A stretch of 64,000 bases of DNA from Phoenix dactylifera (taxonomy: Eukaryota; Streptophyta; Magnoliopsida; Arecales; Arecaceae): the NCBI RefSeq assembly GCF_009389715.1, contig NC_052400.1, positions 2,542,001 through 2,606,000 of the forward strand, written 5' to 3'. Positions within the stretch are counted from its first letter, which is position 1, and each line of letters starts with the position of its first letter. Below are positions 23,524-36,105 of the stretch, one piece after another. The notes below the pieces were generated by a model. It was not told where the DNA came from. It saw only the letters and a list, made by a program, of their open reading frames with translations, and did not search any database. Both the position numbers and the translations under genes were made by a program.

Positions 23524-25150
23524 ATCTGTTCCTCTCCTTGGTCAGAAAACCTAAACCCATGTACAAAATTATCAAGACACTCAACGTACCAAAATCGTAT
23601 GCTACTCAAAACTTTGAATATCATATGAACAAGCTCAAACAACGAATTAAAAAGCCTTGGCACTTGAACTGGTTGAGGGCAGGGTCGTTGACCTACTTGA
23701 GGACTACCTTTGAGTGCAGATGGAGAATTAGGATTTGCAAGAGAAACCAACATCAAAACCAAAGCCTAATGTCACAAACTAGTGTTGTAATTGACCTGTC
23801 TGCGCAGCGAAGGGAAGGAAGAAAAGAAGGGAAAGGTGTAAATTCTGGTGCCTGGTGAGGGGGTTCAAAGAAAAAAACATGGAAGCTCCTTTGGCCCTTT
23901 GTCTCTTGGATTATCATTCAGCGAAGCTACAAGCCTATCTTCTCACCATGCCAAGAAGTTTAAGATTTAAGCTTTCGGTATGGAGTGTGTTGAAGAAGCT
24001 CTTACCAACCAAGGGTCTTCACTCACAAGATGATGAATGGATTAATATCCTCCAATTAATGTCATTAAAACTGTGTAAGGGTCTGGTTGCCACTGCAATT
24101 TTACTATTTTACCCACACACGATGAGTATAGTACTGAACTTGTTATCACACCAGCTTATTTCATTTACATCACTAATGCAAAAGAATGATTATTATAAGT
24201 TTTATTTCATGGATGCTTTCATAATATCTTTTGCAATCCGCAGACACCGAGCTTTATGTCCATTCTAATGCTCTGCATACTAAAATATTTCTAGAATTCT
24301 ATGTGATAGGACAAAGCTTAGATATCTCCTGAAATTTCCACCCAATTTTGATTATAATAGGCCACAAGATAAGTTATTCTTATCTAGTAAATCAAATATT
24401 TAAAATGATTGCCGTGGTTTTTTGAAATACATCGGCATACTCAATGTATAACTGAAAAGTTAGTGATTATTTGGCTAGGACTGTGCAAAAAGCTATTCTT
24501 AGTTAATTTTCCTCAAAATAGTAAACTAGTTGCAATATTTCAAAATTGTAGTAAATCTTGAGCAATTGATGAAACTGATCATTACCCTTCTATACTTGTA
24601 ATTTTCTTTTTAAATTATTATTTATAAATTGGCCAACTTTATTTTTCTAGATCTTTTCTGATCATGCTATCTCTACGATCTTTGATTATATAAGTTCCCA
24701 ATATTTACCAAAATATTCAATTTTGACAAACTCCTTGCTAAATCAGTATCAATATTCTACCTCGCAATAGTTTTGTTTTAGTATTTTTTTTCCTAAGGAT
24801 AATTTTAATAGCTAATTTATAATATTATAAGCATCTCGAAGATATGATACTAGAAACTCTAAAAGCACGTTATCGTAAGCTTATGTAAGCTTATATAATC
24901 TTATCCAGCACCAACTTTTTCTTTGGGAAAAAAAGTAAGAAAAGTAGACTCATTGCTTATTCATGTTATGACTCTCTTACATGACCATGTCAATTTTAAA
25001 AAAACGCAATATGTTTTGATATTAGAAAATGGGGTTTCTTCAGTACTTTAAATAATTGTTAGGGATAAAATTGGCATAAAAATGTATCTCTAAATAAGAC
25101 AAGCGAAGACGAAATACCATGCTGACCGCGTCCTGTAACACATCGCACGC
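23524..25150. other. Upstream region of the NAC gene, otherwise spacer
   Basis: This contains the 5' UTR and proximal promoter of the minus-strand NAC gene. No unambiguous TATA box was found. The open frames here (for example a 137-codon plus-strand frame at 23855-24268) have no recognisable product. From about 24300 the sequence is strongly AT-rich. Confidence 0.4.
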
Positions 25151-25154
25151 TCCT

Positions 25155-25350
25155 TAGATTCCGAGTGTCTGACCAAACGCCCGTGCGGTCAGCAACACGC
25201 CACGTGCAGGCGGGTCCCACTCTCGTAGCTGGTCCTGGCCACTCGATCCCTCCACGTCACCCTTGGCCCCACATGTCGGCCCAACCAACCCCTTTGACCC
25301 GGGGATCAGTCGGTCAGGCGAGCCGGGTCCGGGTCCCCTCACGAGCAGAC
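25155..25350. promoter_or_regulatory. GC-rich island with G-box-like motifs
   Basis: A sharp GC-rich patch within AT-rich DNA contains a G-box core in GCCACGTGCAGG, an ACGT core in TCCACGTCACC, and CACATGTCGG, CCCGGGGATC and GGGTCCGGGTCCCC. It is followed at about 25370 by an AT-rich stretch and then a leader-like sequence. It could be a distal element of the NAC gene (about 1.7 kb upstream of its start codon) or the promoter of an unrecognised plus-strand transcript. Some of it could equally be an old repeat. Confidence 0.3.
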
Positions 25351-28300
25351 CACTGGCCATTAAATATTCAAAAAAAAACATATATTAAAGAGAAACAATT
25401 TGATCTCTATTGGATTCTCTTCGTGCTCAACACTAGGGTTTTGTGGGGTACGCTTAGGTGTTCCCTTTATTGCTTCATTCCTTTCAAAGGTTCTTCTGTG
25501 ATGAAGTCCTTTTGTGTTTGTATGTAAAACTCCAGTTAATGGGATTACTTGGAATTGACTATTAGTTTTCTTGCGGTATTGGAAGACATTGATAGTTGGA
25601 TGCTTTTGTGTTTTAGCTCACAAAGTTACAAGAGATCTCTTAAGAAATAGCAAGTAGAGTTCTCATTATTCACAGATATCATTCTTCCATAATTTTTTTC
25701 CCTTTCGGGAGTGGGTAGGAAACATGGTCTCTCTCTGTCTCTCGTCTATAGAATGCAACAAGATCTATAATTTATCTGCTGGGGAAGGGTGACTAGGGTT
25801 TCTGTTGTTTTGGATCTGATATGATTAAAATAATACTTTGTGGTTTAACCTAGTTTCACTCCGGTCTTAGCTGTAGAAGAGCATGTTTTGGAGTTTTATG
25901 TTAAGCAGTGGTGTATGAGCAGTGTCTCTTATTCTGTTTCTATATATGTTGATAAGATGAACGAATGATGAATCCGGCTCTTAATACATGGATAGTTATA
26001 TGGTATGGTTCCTGATGTATATATCTATCTATCTATGTATGTATAGGCGCACACACTCTTTTTAGTCTGCTCATCAATTATCTTTGCATGTTTTTTTTCA
26101 AGAATCTCTCTCTCTCTCTCTGTGCACGCGCGCGCATTTGCATGCATGCACGTATCTACTATCTACTAGATGCTATATATCATGGTTGGGAGATTATTCT
26201 TCTGTGGTTGGTCTTATTAATCCATCTCCTATTCTTCTGATCTAATTAAGATCAAGTCGTGGGGAGTATCAAACAATTAATGATTGTTGAAGTACTATTT
26301 TCTTTTGCTTATTAATTTGAAGTTTCCATATCTGTGGTTTTGTTCTACGGTCTGCCAAATTATTGTACCTGAACATGGAATTACAGGAAATATTTAGATA
26401 TAAGTAAGAATGTTTTGCCTTGAAGTTTGATCTTGCATGTCATTAGTAGAAATGTAAAACCAATCACTCATTCACTCGAGCTTCTTATATACTAGACAAG
26501 TACAGAAGCTAACAGAATGTTCAGTGCCAGTTTTGCTCTCTAATGCTTCTTTGGTATGGCTATGCGAAGACTCACAGAGGTTACCTTCGAATAGTGATGA
26601 ACAAGCTTTTCTAGTATCTGCTGGCTTTACTTATCAGACACTTAATAACCTGGAAAGGCATGTAAATTTTGAACTCACCCTCATGTTCTCCACCCACCAT
26701 CTGGCCTCTTTCTATTAATCACATCGTAGAGAAATATGTGGGCAGTGTCTCTATCAACCCCTCAACAATATATAACTGTGTGTTTAGCAATTGCATACCT
26801 AAAAGATATTAAGATGATATATTTAAGTTTGGCTAACATAATTGACAGATGTGTTTCTAAAGCTGTTTCAAAATAATGGCAAACCTCGAATTTTTTTACG
26901 TTGTTAGGTTGTTTGCATCTGTCAATGCATCTAATCATCATAAATGTTTGGAATAAACATCAACATTCATATCTTCAATGATGATACATGATCATGCTAG
27001 CATGATCGCAGACATCAAGCAAGAACTACACTTCTCCCCTTAGTAGTTAGGATTATGGTTAGTACTTTCAAAGTGGTACAACCATCAGATAATAAAATAT
27101 TCAATTTATGGTGCTACATAAACCGTATTTATAGGGAAATCAACCATAATAAAAAAGGTCACATTTCATGCTTGCTTCTGAATGATTCAAAATTCTTTTT
27201 CATGATATTTTTACCTCTTTTTCGTGCAGTGAATCTACGCAAAATTCTGCAATAACTTTTCTCAGTTTCCTAATTGCATAATTAGATTGAACATGGAATT
27301 CATCCTCTATTTTACTTCCAATAAAAGATGTATATGCCCTCAGCAGGCAGCAAAAAAAATGCAAGAAATGTTGGTAAGAAAACTTTCAGACATAAAATGG
27401 TATCATGAAGTAGAGACTTTTTCCAGGTATGTCATGTAAATTTATATGCAATCATGCTTACATCCTGCTTCTGTAATTCAGTTGAATGTCCTATATGGTG
27501 TCCTTGTAGATTCATGGAGTATGGCAAAGAGGATTCTCTAGAAGCAAACGATGGATGAAGAAATCTTAGATTTTACTTTGTCATTTGCTTGTCAAACACT
27601 TCAACATAAAAAATTTTATGCGGCATCAGCTCATCAATGTTACGTTCTTGAATGCATATGCGACTTTCACCTAGGTACACTAAATCTATCAAGGCAGGAA
27701 TTTTTTTCGGTATCGTTACAAAGTCGTTTAAAGCTTTTAAAAGGTGGAGTATATTTATATATTTTTTCATTGAGGGTTGTAAGTTATTGGCGGTAAAGAA
27801 AGAAATTATAACTAATCAGGTATTATTGAACTGATAACTAGGGTCCCATAAAAATGAGTTACATCATAAAAATGGGTCATCAGAAGTAAAAATAAATTAA
27901 AGAGTTGTGAGTGCCTGATTGATGGTGTTCACTTATAGTTTAGAATTTTTTTGTGCTTCTGATTGTTTGCAAACTTCAACTAATGTGTTCACATTGATGT
28001 AGCAGTTCTGATATTTCTTCCTTAGGAGCCATTTTCATGTAACCATTCTTCTTTTTTAAAACAAGATGTTCAAACACGCATACATAAATAACATGATATT
28101 AACGTCACAAGAGAGTGAATATTGTAACATTTTATTGGCATAATTCTATTGTCATGGTTTTGTATTTCTATGTGGTCTTTCTTGTAGTGGGAAACTTCTT
28201 ATCTAAGCTCTGTAGTTACAATCTTCATGACAAGAGCTATATATTCAGGAATGTAAGTGTTTTTTGCCGATTGGAACGAAGTCATGCAATTAACTTCATG

Positions 28301-29561
28301 GATAGAATCAAAATTCTAAACCATGTGATCATGAGCCGACACCAACTAGCTAGTTAGGGATTAAGATATAGTTGAGTTGAATTGAGTTGATGATAGCTAT
28401 ACTAGTGAAGAAAGTCTTCATAAAATTTTATATTACAGTCTCATCCATTCAGCAATACAATTGTATATTACAGTCTCCTCCATTCAGCAGTCTCTGATGA
28501 TAAACTATGCTCTTGCTCTCTCAAAAACCTAAATAACAGATAAAAGCTCTATAATTGTTAAATTCCATTCTAAGAATTCTTATCAAATATCAATATATTC
28601 AAAGATAAAAAAGCTTGATCGAGACTAGTGATAGACATGACTTATAAATTTTATGGATATATGTCAACAGAAATAGCCTCTTATAGTTGAATTATCTTTA
28701 AAATAACTCTATAACATCTTGCAAGGAACATAGTAGTCAGTGTATATAGAAAATTAACTTAAATGATCACGTCAAGATTCACGAGATGGAAAGCATTTTT
28801 TTCAATAATATCTGCAAAGAAATGGAAGACTAGAACATATGGTTCTCTTGAATTACTTGTCAAGCACTTCAAAATAAGAAATTTCGTGTGAGGTTTGATC
28901 AATATCATGACATTATCAGATAGAACATCTGGGTGGATTAAATAATTCATTGCGAATCAGTGGATTAGTTTCGTTATTTTTTTTACCGACTACCACATAT
29001 ACAAACAAGATTATAGTTGTTGGGATTGAGATATAACCAAGATTGACCTGAGAAAATTTTTCATGAGTTACTGAACCATTTTCAGAGTGCATCAATAAAT
29101 TATAAGAGTGGTTATATGACATGCTGATAGCTTTTTCAAAGCTATTCAAAATCATGACCGCAAACAATGACCGACTTCGAAGTGTTCATTCACATCAAAG
29201 TTGTTTGTTGGAAAGATATACACGCTACCATTTGTCGCAGACATCTCAACACCATTGCTGCAATTTGTCTACTAATCTTTCTTTATATCAAGATTGAAAC
29301 ATTCAGCAGACGCATGCAGCATTATTAAACTGAAAAGGCACGAAATATCCATCCACTTAATTAAATGCTGAGCTATAGCATGACCTCAAATCTTCAAGTG
29401 CAATGTTAGCATGACCTCAAATCTTCAAATGCAATGTGATTCGGATATTCAACAAGAATAAATTATTTTTCCTTTTTGAAATACTTCTTGTAAGGAGTTG
29501 AATTATTGATGAAGACAGAGGTTTATACATTTGTATCTGAATCTTCTTTTTGAAGCTCTCC

Positions 29562-29563
29562 CT

Positions 29564-29607
<44 letters not shown>

Positions 29608-29624
29608 CACACACACACACACAC
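29562..29624. repeat. (CT)n(AC)n microsatellite
   Basis: CCCTCCCT leads into about 19 CT units, then TCATACAC and about eight CA units. Confidence 0.9.
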
Positions 29625-30504
29625 GCTTGCTAATGTATTCAATCAGAAATTTTGATAATTCTGGTAGCTTAAGAATGATATCTTCTACTCAAGATGTGCT
29701 CCAAACTTCTGAGTATAAATTTTGATAACTTTCTTGAAATTGTTTATCTTGAGCCATAATACGACAGTAAGCATGACTAGTTTTTCTAACTATTTGATCG
29801 ATCATGGTCCTCCAGATAATCATGTACACGGTTGGTATAGTGTCACCTAAAACAATTTGCAAGGAAGAAGTTTCATACACCACCCAATAGTCCTCTTGCC
29901 ATGACAAAACTACTTGTAAGGAGAGTGAGTGACAGGTAGTTCACAGAGAGAGGGGCATAACGTGGAGAATGTTCTAAGCTCATTTTCCCACTTCACTATT
30001 TTTTAGGTCAAAATGGCTGGCCAAAACGTCAGTAAAGTGATCAGTAAGACTAGGTGGGAACGTTGCTTTCAGGCATCCCTGTCAGTAGATTTACTTATCA
30101 AACACTACAATAATTTTATATTGATCTCATATCTGGATAACGTCCATCACACTGAGTGGTTGCTTACCCCTCGTAGTTTAATTATTCATGAGACATCAAG
30201 TAGCCACACGAAAGATTAAAGCTGTTTGTTAAAGTTATAAGCATTGTTCTGAATTCAGATGCATGTACGTACATCCATTAGATCTTCATTGCTGAGGAAC
30301 GTATTAAATGAACCTTTTAAGCTGCTAGTTTCAAGTATTTTTAGTCCTTCAGCAAAATCTAATTCTTCTGGGCGTCGCATTTATTTGAGCCATGTAGAAT
30401 TCAGAATATAACCTTTATTTTTTGATAGGATCACTTTGTTTTGGTTTTAGTATTAATGTGTAATTCACCATGCATTCAGCCTTCTCAAATATAATATCAG
30501 CTTT

Positions 30505-30508
<4 letters not shown>

Positions 30509-30552
<44 letters not shown>

Positions 30553-30566
30553 TCTCTCTCTCTCTC
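30509..30566. repeat. (CT)n microsatellite
   Basis: About 29 CT units with a single C interruption near 30549. A second, shorter CT tract lies at 30873-30904. Confidence 0.9.
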
Positions 30567-30873
30567 GTTGTGAAACTGGAAGATCTATCAGCTTTCCCTT
30601 AAAAGAAACAAATGGACTTCTGGCAATATATGGAATTAGACAGTCCTAGAAATTCTTTCCTCAATTCGTCAATCCATCTTTTTCTTGAGTAAGAATTAAT
30701 GGATCAGGAAGTGAGACACTTCATCCTAGGTTTATTGATTGAAATCTATTCATCAATACATCAACATAGCGTTGGATTCATGTGAGTTCAATGGATTGTA
30801 AGAGCGGACTTTGGAAGAAAATATTATTAAGAAACAACTTGCTTCTCGTTGCTTTGTATATTTCCGTTCATAC

Positions 30874-30906
<33 letters not shown>

Positions 30907-32267
30907 GGTATGCCTCAGACTTTAAATCTCATTAAATGGTAAGCACTAAGATAAGATGCTTGTGAACTACTGCTTTGATTCTGACATGGAAACAAATCAG
31001 TAGCATACATGCGAGAGGCCGAAGCCCACGAAAAAAGCCTAGCTAATTACTATAGTAGGCTCGGACTTTTATTTGGGCTGGATTAGACAAAACTTCCGAG
31101 GACTCTTCAGGTTTAATTAGGCCTCGTGCAACCAGTGTTTTGGGGATGATGGTGGAGCTGATCTGTGGAATTTAACATTATAATTCATAGAGATGACAGA
31201 AAGAGGTTCTAGAATTGCAAGAGAAGAAGATAAGAAATGCATGCTATCTGTGCTAAAGTCTTATTTATCTAATTTACAAGTTTTGAAAATGAAATAATGT
31301 TTGGTGATCGAACCCATTCTTATTGAACGCATAGCAAAAACCCATGTCCACATATTACGGAAGATTAAGTTATTTATAATCCCTTGTTTATATCATAAAT
31401 TTCTTCTAGATCCATCACCTTAAATAGCAGTATTTTTCTTGAAAAATTATAACTAAATAGCAGCACTGTTGGGTGTTTGAATGGATTTGTTTTGGAAATG
31501 TGCCTGGGAGGAGATAAAGATGATCATTAAGTTATTATATAGATAGATAGATAGATTATAGTCTCACGGTAGACTCGTCTACTGAAAAATACAAAATGGT
31601 GGATCTAAAAACAAGTTAAGATAAGTGTAGGGAGGGATTTATTAGTTATTTTGCATTTTTATGCATATAGAGATGGTGTGCTTGCATTAAATCAAGGAAC
31701 ATAAAGTAACTTTGATTCATATAGGAATGCTTATTTAATTTTAATTTTGTGTTTAAATCCAAGTACTTCAAGCTATTTGCTGTCTCTATCAGTAAATGGT
31801 GATGCAACTTCAAGATGGCAGATCTAAAAATAACTTATTACATGTAGGGACTTACATATACCTGGTGATGGTGTTGCTATTTAAAGGAGGCAAACTGAAA
31901 ATAAAATTATGTATAGGGACTTATACATATTTTATCTATGTTATTTTCATACAATACATGTGAAAAATAAAATTAACCAAAGGTCCTTCACTAGTATCTT
32001 TTAATATTTCCAATCCCCATGGCTCCCACATTTCGCTCTTTTTTTTAGCAAAAGGAGTGGAATACCACTAAACATGTCATTCACAAAACAACAAACAAAG
32101 AAAATTGTACAAAACCGGAAGATAAGATAATTAATAATCGAATCATTTTTATTTGATATCTACTTATGAAACAATGAGATGCCAACTTGATTTGGCTCCT
32201 TGCATATTCTAGGTGTCTTTTTACTGCACTCTCCTACATCACAAGTCTGTCTAGTTGCAGCAAAACC

Positions 32268-32423
32268 ATGACTGCTATTTATCCAAGTAGTTTCTTGCTA
32301 GCATATATAGTTGTTTTCTTGTTATTGGCTAGGGCTTCCAATCAGACCCCAATTTCGGTGCAAAGCAGTATATGTTCAGCGCAAGTTGTTCCACATCCAG
32401 GAATTCTTAGACTAATGATATGA
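32268..32423 (+). CDS. Doubtful small ORF with a signal-peptide-like N-terminus
   Basis: An ATG in a fair context (AAAACCATGAC) opens a 51-codon frame. Residues 1-23 read MTAIYPSSFLLAYIVVFLLLARA, with basic-poor ends and a strong hydrophobic core typical of a secretion signal; a plausible cleavage follows ARA. The remaining 28 residues (SNQTPISVQSSI, one Cys, ending PHPGILRLMI) match no hormone family I recognise (not CLE, CEP, IDA or PSK). There is no intron or promoter evidence. It could be a chance frame or a decayed first exon. Confidence 0.2.
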   Translation: MTAIYPSSFLLAYIVVFLLLARASNQTPISVQSSICSAQVVPHPGILRLMI

Positions 32424-32429
32424 TACACT

Positions 32430-34609
32430 AATGGCCTCCTTTCTTATTTCTGAATTATAATGCAATCTGCTGCTTTCTCTCTCTTTTAACTCCCCTCCTC
32501 ATAATAAAGGGGTAGGCAACAACTTCTCAATTGAATCTCAACTAAATCTTCTATTGAGTTGGGCTTTATTATCCTGGATTGATCTATCTACAGCTTGCTA
32601 CTACTCATCCAGGTTTACTCGAGCACAGATCTCCTACGGTGTATGAGGCACCATAGAGTGCTGTGCAACCATATGAATAGCTGCCATCAAAAGATGGATG
32701 GCCATCAAATAAGGTAGTTCATGAGCGCATTCTATATCATACACAATGTGTGTTGTTTGATGGCCATCCATCTATCCAGAGATGTCAGGACCAGCAAATC
32801 CGGAACTCCAGCACATACTCCTCTGATATATGACCAAGAGATCAGCTCATAGGACACAAACTATCAATTTTCCAGCAGTGGAAACTGAAGAATAGTCAAG
32901 TGTAATGACAAGGGACATATCCAAGGGAGATCTATTCAGATCCAGGGCCAGGACCACCATATATGTTTATTATAGATGCCACCTTCCTTAGTGGGAGCCA
33001 CATTGATTCTTTGCCTCTTTCTCCCACTAGTTACACACACACATTTTTCCACCATGCAACTATCATTTCTCCACTAAACAACCATACATAAAGATAGGTC
33101 TCATCACATTCAGATCAATAATTAATTCAGTCCATGTACATAAACATGCATGCATGTACATCACAACAGCACATATGATGTACATTAGTAGGTTTGATAG
33201 AGGTCCGGTGTGCCACGCTAGCTCGATTTGATTCATCGTGTATCGTCCGAAGTAATGACCAAAGATGATGTGATAACCCACCAAGCTAGATCAGAATTTG
33301 CTTGGCTTAATCTGCAAGAGCACATTACTTTCAAAGGTCCCTGTTTGGAGGATGAAAGCAGGCGTCACCCAATTGACTAGAGTTGACTCGGCCCATCACT
33401 TTAGCCAAGCTTAAAAATGGAGCAAGGACTGTGCTAGAGAGTGTGGTACGTGCTTCCTTTCTCTCCACTCAGATAAATGCAATGCTATAAGCTGCTCTGT
33501 TTCAAGCACTCTCAGCACATAACTTGGGGTCCACAGGCCATATTGATATGATTGAGCCAAGATACCTAACATGATTCAAGGATTTCCATGAGAAGATAAC
33601 CCAAGCCTAATTTGTGCACCATGTTCTCTCTTCTTTTCATCCGAGCCGACCCGACCCGACCTGTTCGAGTCGCATCCGACTCAGTGTCTGGAACTCAGTG
33701 GTAGAGGGTAATTTCTCCATGCAAGAGCATTTAAAGAGAGGAAGGAACATATTAGTAAGACCAGTCCCTGGTCAAAGATGGTCTCATTTTTCTTTTTACT
33801 CAAAAGTTTTTATATGCTATCCATGGTCCCTTAGGCATAGCCTGTCACCCTGCCATGCCATTTCCCCCTAATGATATCTAAAGTAAGATTGACTAGAGAG
33901 AAATTAGTATCTTTCTCTCCTCCATTAGATAATGAATTATTGGTTCTAAGCCATCTCTGGCGATGAATCAACAATGCAAAGTGCTTTCTTGCGTATTCTT
34001 GATGAGCCAACGTTTATATATAGATGTAGGAGGACTTGTTTAATAAGTAATAAGTTATTTCGACATCTCTTCATCTACAAAGAATTCTCAACACGGTAAT
34101 GTAGAGACAAAGGGCTGATCTTTAAATAGAAAAAAGAATGGATCCATCGGGTCCCAAATGAAAGATTCGAACAAGTAAGTAATTTTTTAAACATTTCTTT
34201 TATGGGACACAATTCGATGTAAAAGAAAAAAATATTCAAGAAACTTATTTTTTTCAAAACAATAGATTCAAAATAAAGTTAAATAAGATTGTCTAGATCC
34301 GATGGGATCAAATCTCATGAATTTATTTCAATATTGGATCAATATATATATTTATTTAGTATTATATGGTATGATATATGATTTTTTATGAACACAAATA
34401 AAAAAATATTATGCATGCATATACACGATTTGCATATAAATACATGGGTTGAGGGGAACAAGATTACTTGCTCAATAACAGCCGGCTAATATGTTGTTCA
34501 GTTTAAGAAGTTTACCACATTATCTAAGTGGTCTATACATGCATCCCACATCGCATTTGACAATGTTGAATTTTGAACTTTCTAGATTTAATTATCCACA
34601 TAACCTAAG

Positions 34610-34680
<71 letters not shown>

Positions 34681-35460
34681 TTGGTGATCTTAATTTATGA
34701 ACCGACCAGTGGAGCTAGATTTCCCTTGTTGTAAACCGGAATCATTTATTCTTGCTCTTTAAGCTACCTCACCATATGGATCGCCTTACTTATTTAATAT
34801 TTTCTCTAACAACTTAGTTTAATCTTTTTATTGAAGTATAGGAACAGAATGAATTTAGTATTCATCAAGCACACCTTCTATTTGTCTTTTTCCTCCCACA
34901 AAACATATTTCTTTGTTTTCTAATAAATAAATTTGTTGAACTTTCAAAAGCCCGACCTCTAAAGGAACGATAGGAGTTCATTGAAATATAAAAAATTGAT
35001 TAAATTACTACTTTTTAAATTTATTGTTTCTTGATATACAGAGAGTTTTGGTAAAGCTACTAATGCTATTTGCTTAGAAAAAAAAACTCATCATTTCCTA
35101 TTGATGTTTTTTAAAAAAAGGAAAAGAAAACTTGCCACTTTTGATGGCTTAATTGGACAGAGATATTCCCATGGGCAGCATTAGATTTCGAGGATCCAAC
35201 CAATAGCACAATTAAAACACTTCATCATTATCTAATAAGTTGTCAAGGTTTAATAATGACTATTATAGTGTTAGTGACTGTTATAATGATTTTAGACCCC
35301 TTAGTTATTATGGTATTATAACAACAGAGAAGAAAGATAAACAGCCGCCATCTAGTCTAGTGTTTAATGATTTGAGCAACGGCCGTTACTTGTATTTATA
35401 TTTTTAATACTAATAATTAGGGTGTTATGTTTAAAGAAAAAATCAAGATGTTCAGGTCAA
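32430..35460. other. Spacer, nothing recognisable apart from an AT microsatellite
   Basis: No coding sequence is supported. 33636-33685 has the motif string GAGCCGACCCGACCCGACC, which recurs in related form at 52010-52130 and may be part of a dispersed repeat. Confidence 0.4.
34614..34678. repeat. (AT)32 microsatellite
   Basis: An uninterrupted run of alternating T and A covers about 65 bases. It is self-complementary and can extrude as a hairpin or cruciform. Confidence 0.95.
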
Positions 35461-35464
35461 AATT

Positions 35465-35650
35465 TAAATTTTTTATTTTTTTTGGTACTGCTCACCCTGC
35501 TCTAGTTTAGATACAGTGCAGGAGGAGACACTCCTGATAAGTTCAAAAAACCTCTCCGAAATGCTAAGCCACGTAGAAAGCAAAGCAGTCTGTGACACGG
35601 TTCGTCTTTCGGTAGATATGCACTTGCGCTCCATCCTGCTATTTTTTAAA
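35465..35650 (-). mobile_element. 3' terminal fragment of an L1-type LINE
   Basis: The minus strand encodes VHIYRKTNRVTDCFAFYVA, then a stop and HFGEVF. This corresponds to the end of the LINE RNase H domain, where intact elements have a YRETNRVADCLASYVA-like motif. An A-rich tail, seen as poly-T at about 35471-35482 on the plus strand, follows. The fragment is related to the one at 18206-18400 (shared CTCCGAARTGMTRAGCC on the plus strand). Severely 5'-truncated and inactive. Confidence 0.6.
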
Positions 35651-35888
35651 AAAAAATATTATACTATTTTTTTTATTTTTATCAAATTATATTCCTTCTG
35701 ACGGCTACCAATTCAAAGTTTTTTAAATCTAATTCATATTTTTCTAAGGCATGTAAGCAGGAAAGCTAAGGGATTTCCATTAATTGGACAAAAGTATTAG
35801 TTTTATAATAACCATAATAAACTGCTAATTCTGACGTTAGGCCGAGCGAAGCGACACTCTCTCCAAGCTGATTGGAGGAGAGGAACCG

Positions 35889-35899
35889 AATAAAATAAG
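35889..35899 (+). promoter_or_regulatory. TATA-like box of the GT14 gene
   Basis: GAATAAAATAAGG lies about 30 bases upstream of the probable transcription start region near 35920 and of a pyrimidine-rich 5' leader (CTCTCGTCTTCTCCTCTCC). Inferred from position only. Confidence 0.35.
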
Positions 35900-35924
35900 G
35901 GGGGAAAAAAACTATTCTTGTAAC

Positions 35925-36105
35925 GCTCCTTTTTATGTCACCTGTCTCCCGGGGGTCAAAATCTTTTTTTTCTCTCGTCTTCTCCTCTCCGGTCTCCTTC
36001 CAACGCTATCAGATCTTGGAGCAGCTTCGGTTCTCTCCCTCACTCCCCCGGTTCGCCCTTCCGGATCTTGCGGCCCGCGTCTCCACTGCCTCGTACGGTT
36101 GCAAG
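35925..36105 (+). other. Probable 5'-UTR exon of the GT14 gene, with an upstream ORF
   Basis: A GC-rich, pyrimidine-rich leader ends at a good donor (TTGCAAG then GTACTCC at 36106). The likely acceptor is TGTTGCAG at 37152, giving a leader intron of about 1 kb and a second leader segment at 37153-37207. An ATG at 35935 opens a 57-codon frame exactly to the donor; after splicing to 37153 it would continue CAT CGA TGA and stop. It cannot fuse with the main protein, because TAG stands directly before the main ATG in the main frame. Confidence 0.5.

Larger units (their letters stand above)
25380..32260. other. Long spacer with microsatellites and no recognisable gene
   Basis: I found no domain-bearing frame on either strand. 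Short internal duplications are present: ATTACAGTCTCMTCCATTCAGCA occurs twice at 28433-28488 and AGCATGACCTCAAATCTTCAA twice at 29376-29430. Two diverged stretches sharing CTTGTCAARCACTTCAAMATAA lie at 27589-27650 and 28857-28920, implying a common old repeat. Microsatellites are listed separately. Confidence 0.4.

Noticed and set aside
25154..25381. 75-codon minus-strand frame across the GC-rich island
   Set aside because: Composition-driven, no recognisable product, and it reads through the G-box-rich segment.
33549..33571. TGATTGAGCC start resembling miR171
   Set aside because: Only the first ten bases match, and no complementary arm (GGCTCAAT-like) lies within 150 bases on either side, so no hairpin forms.
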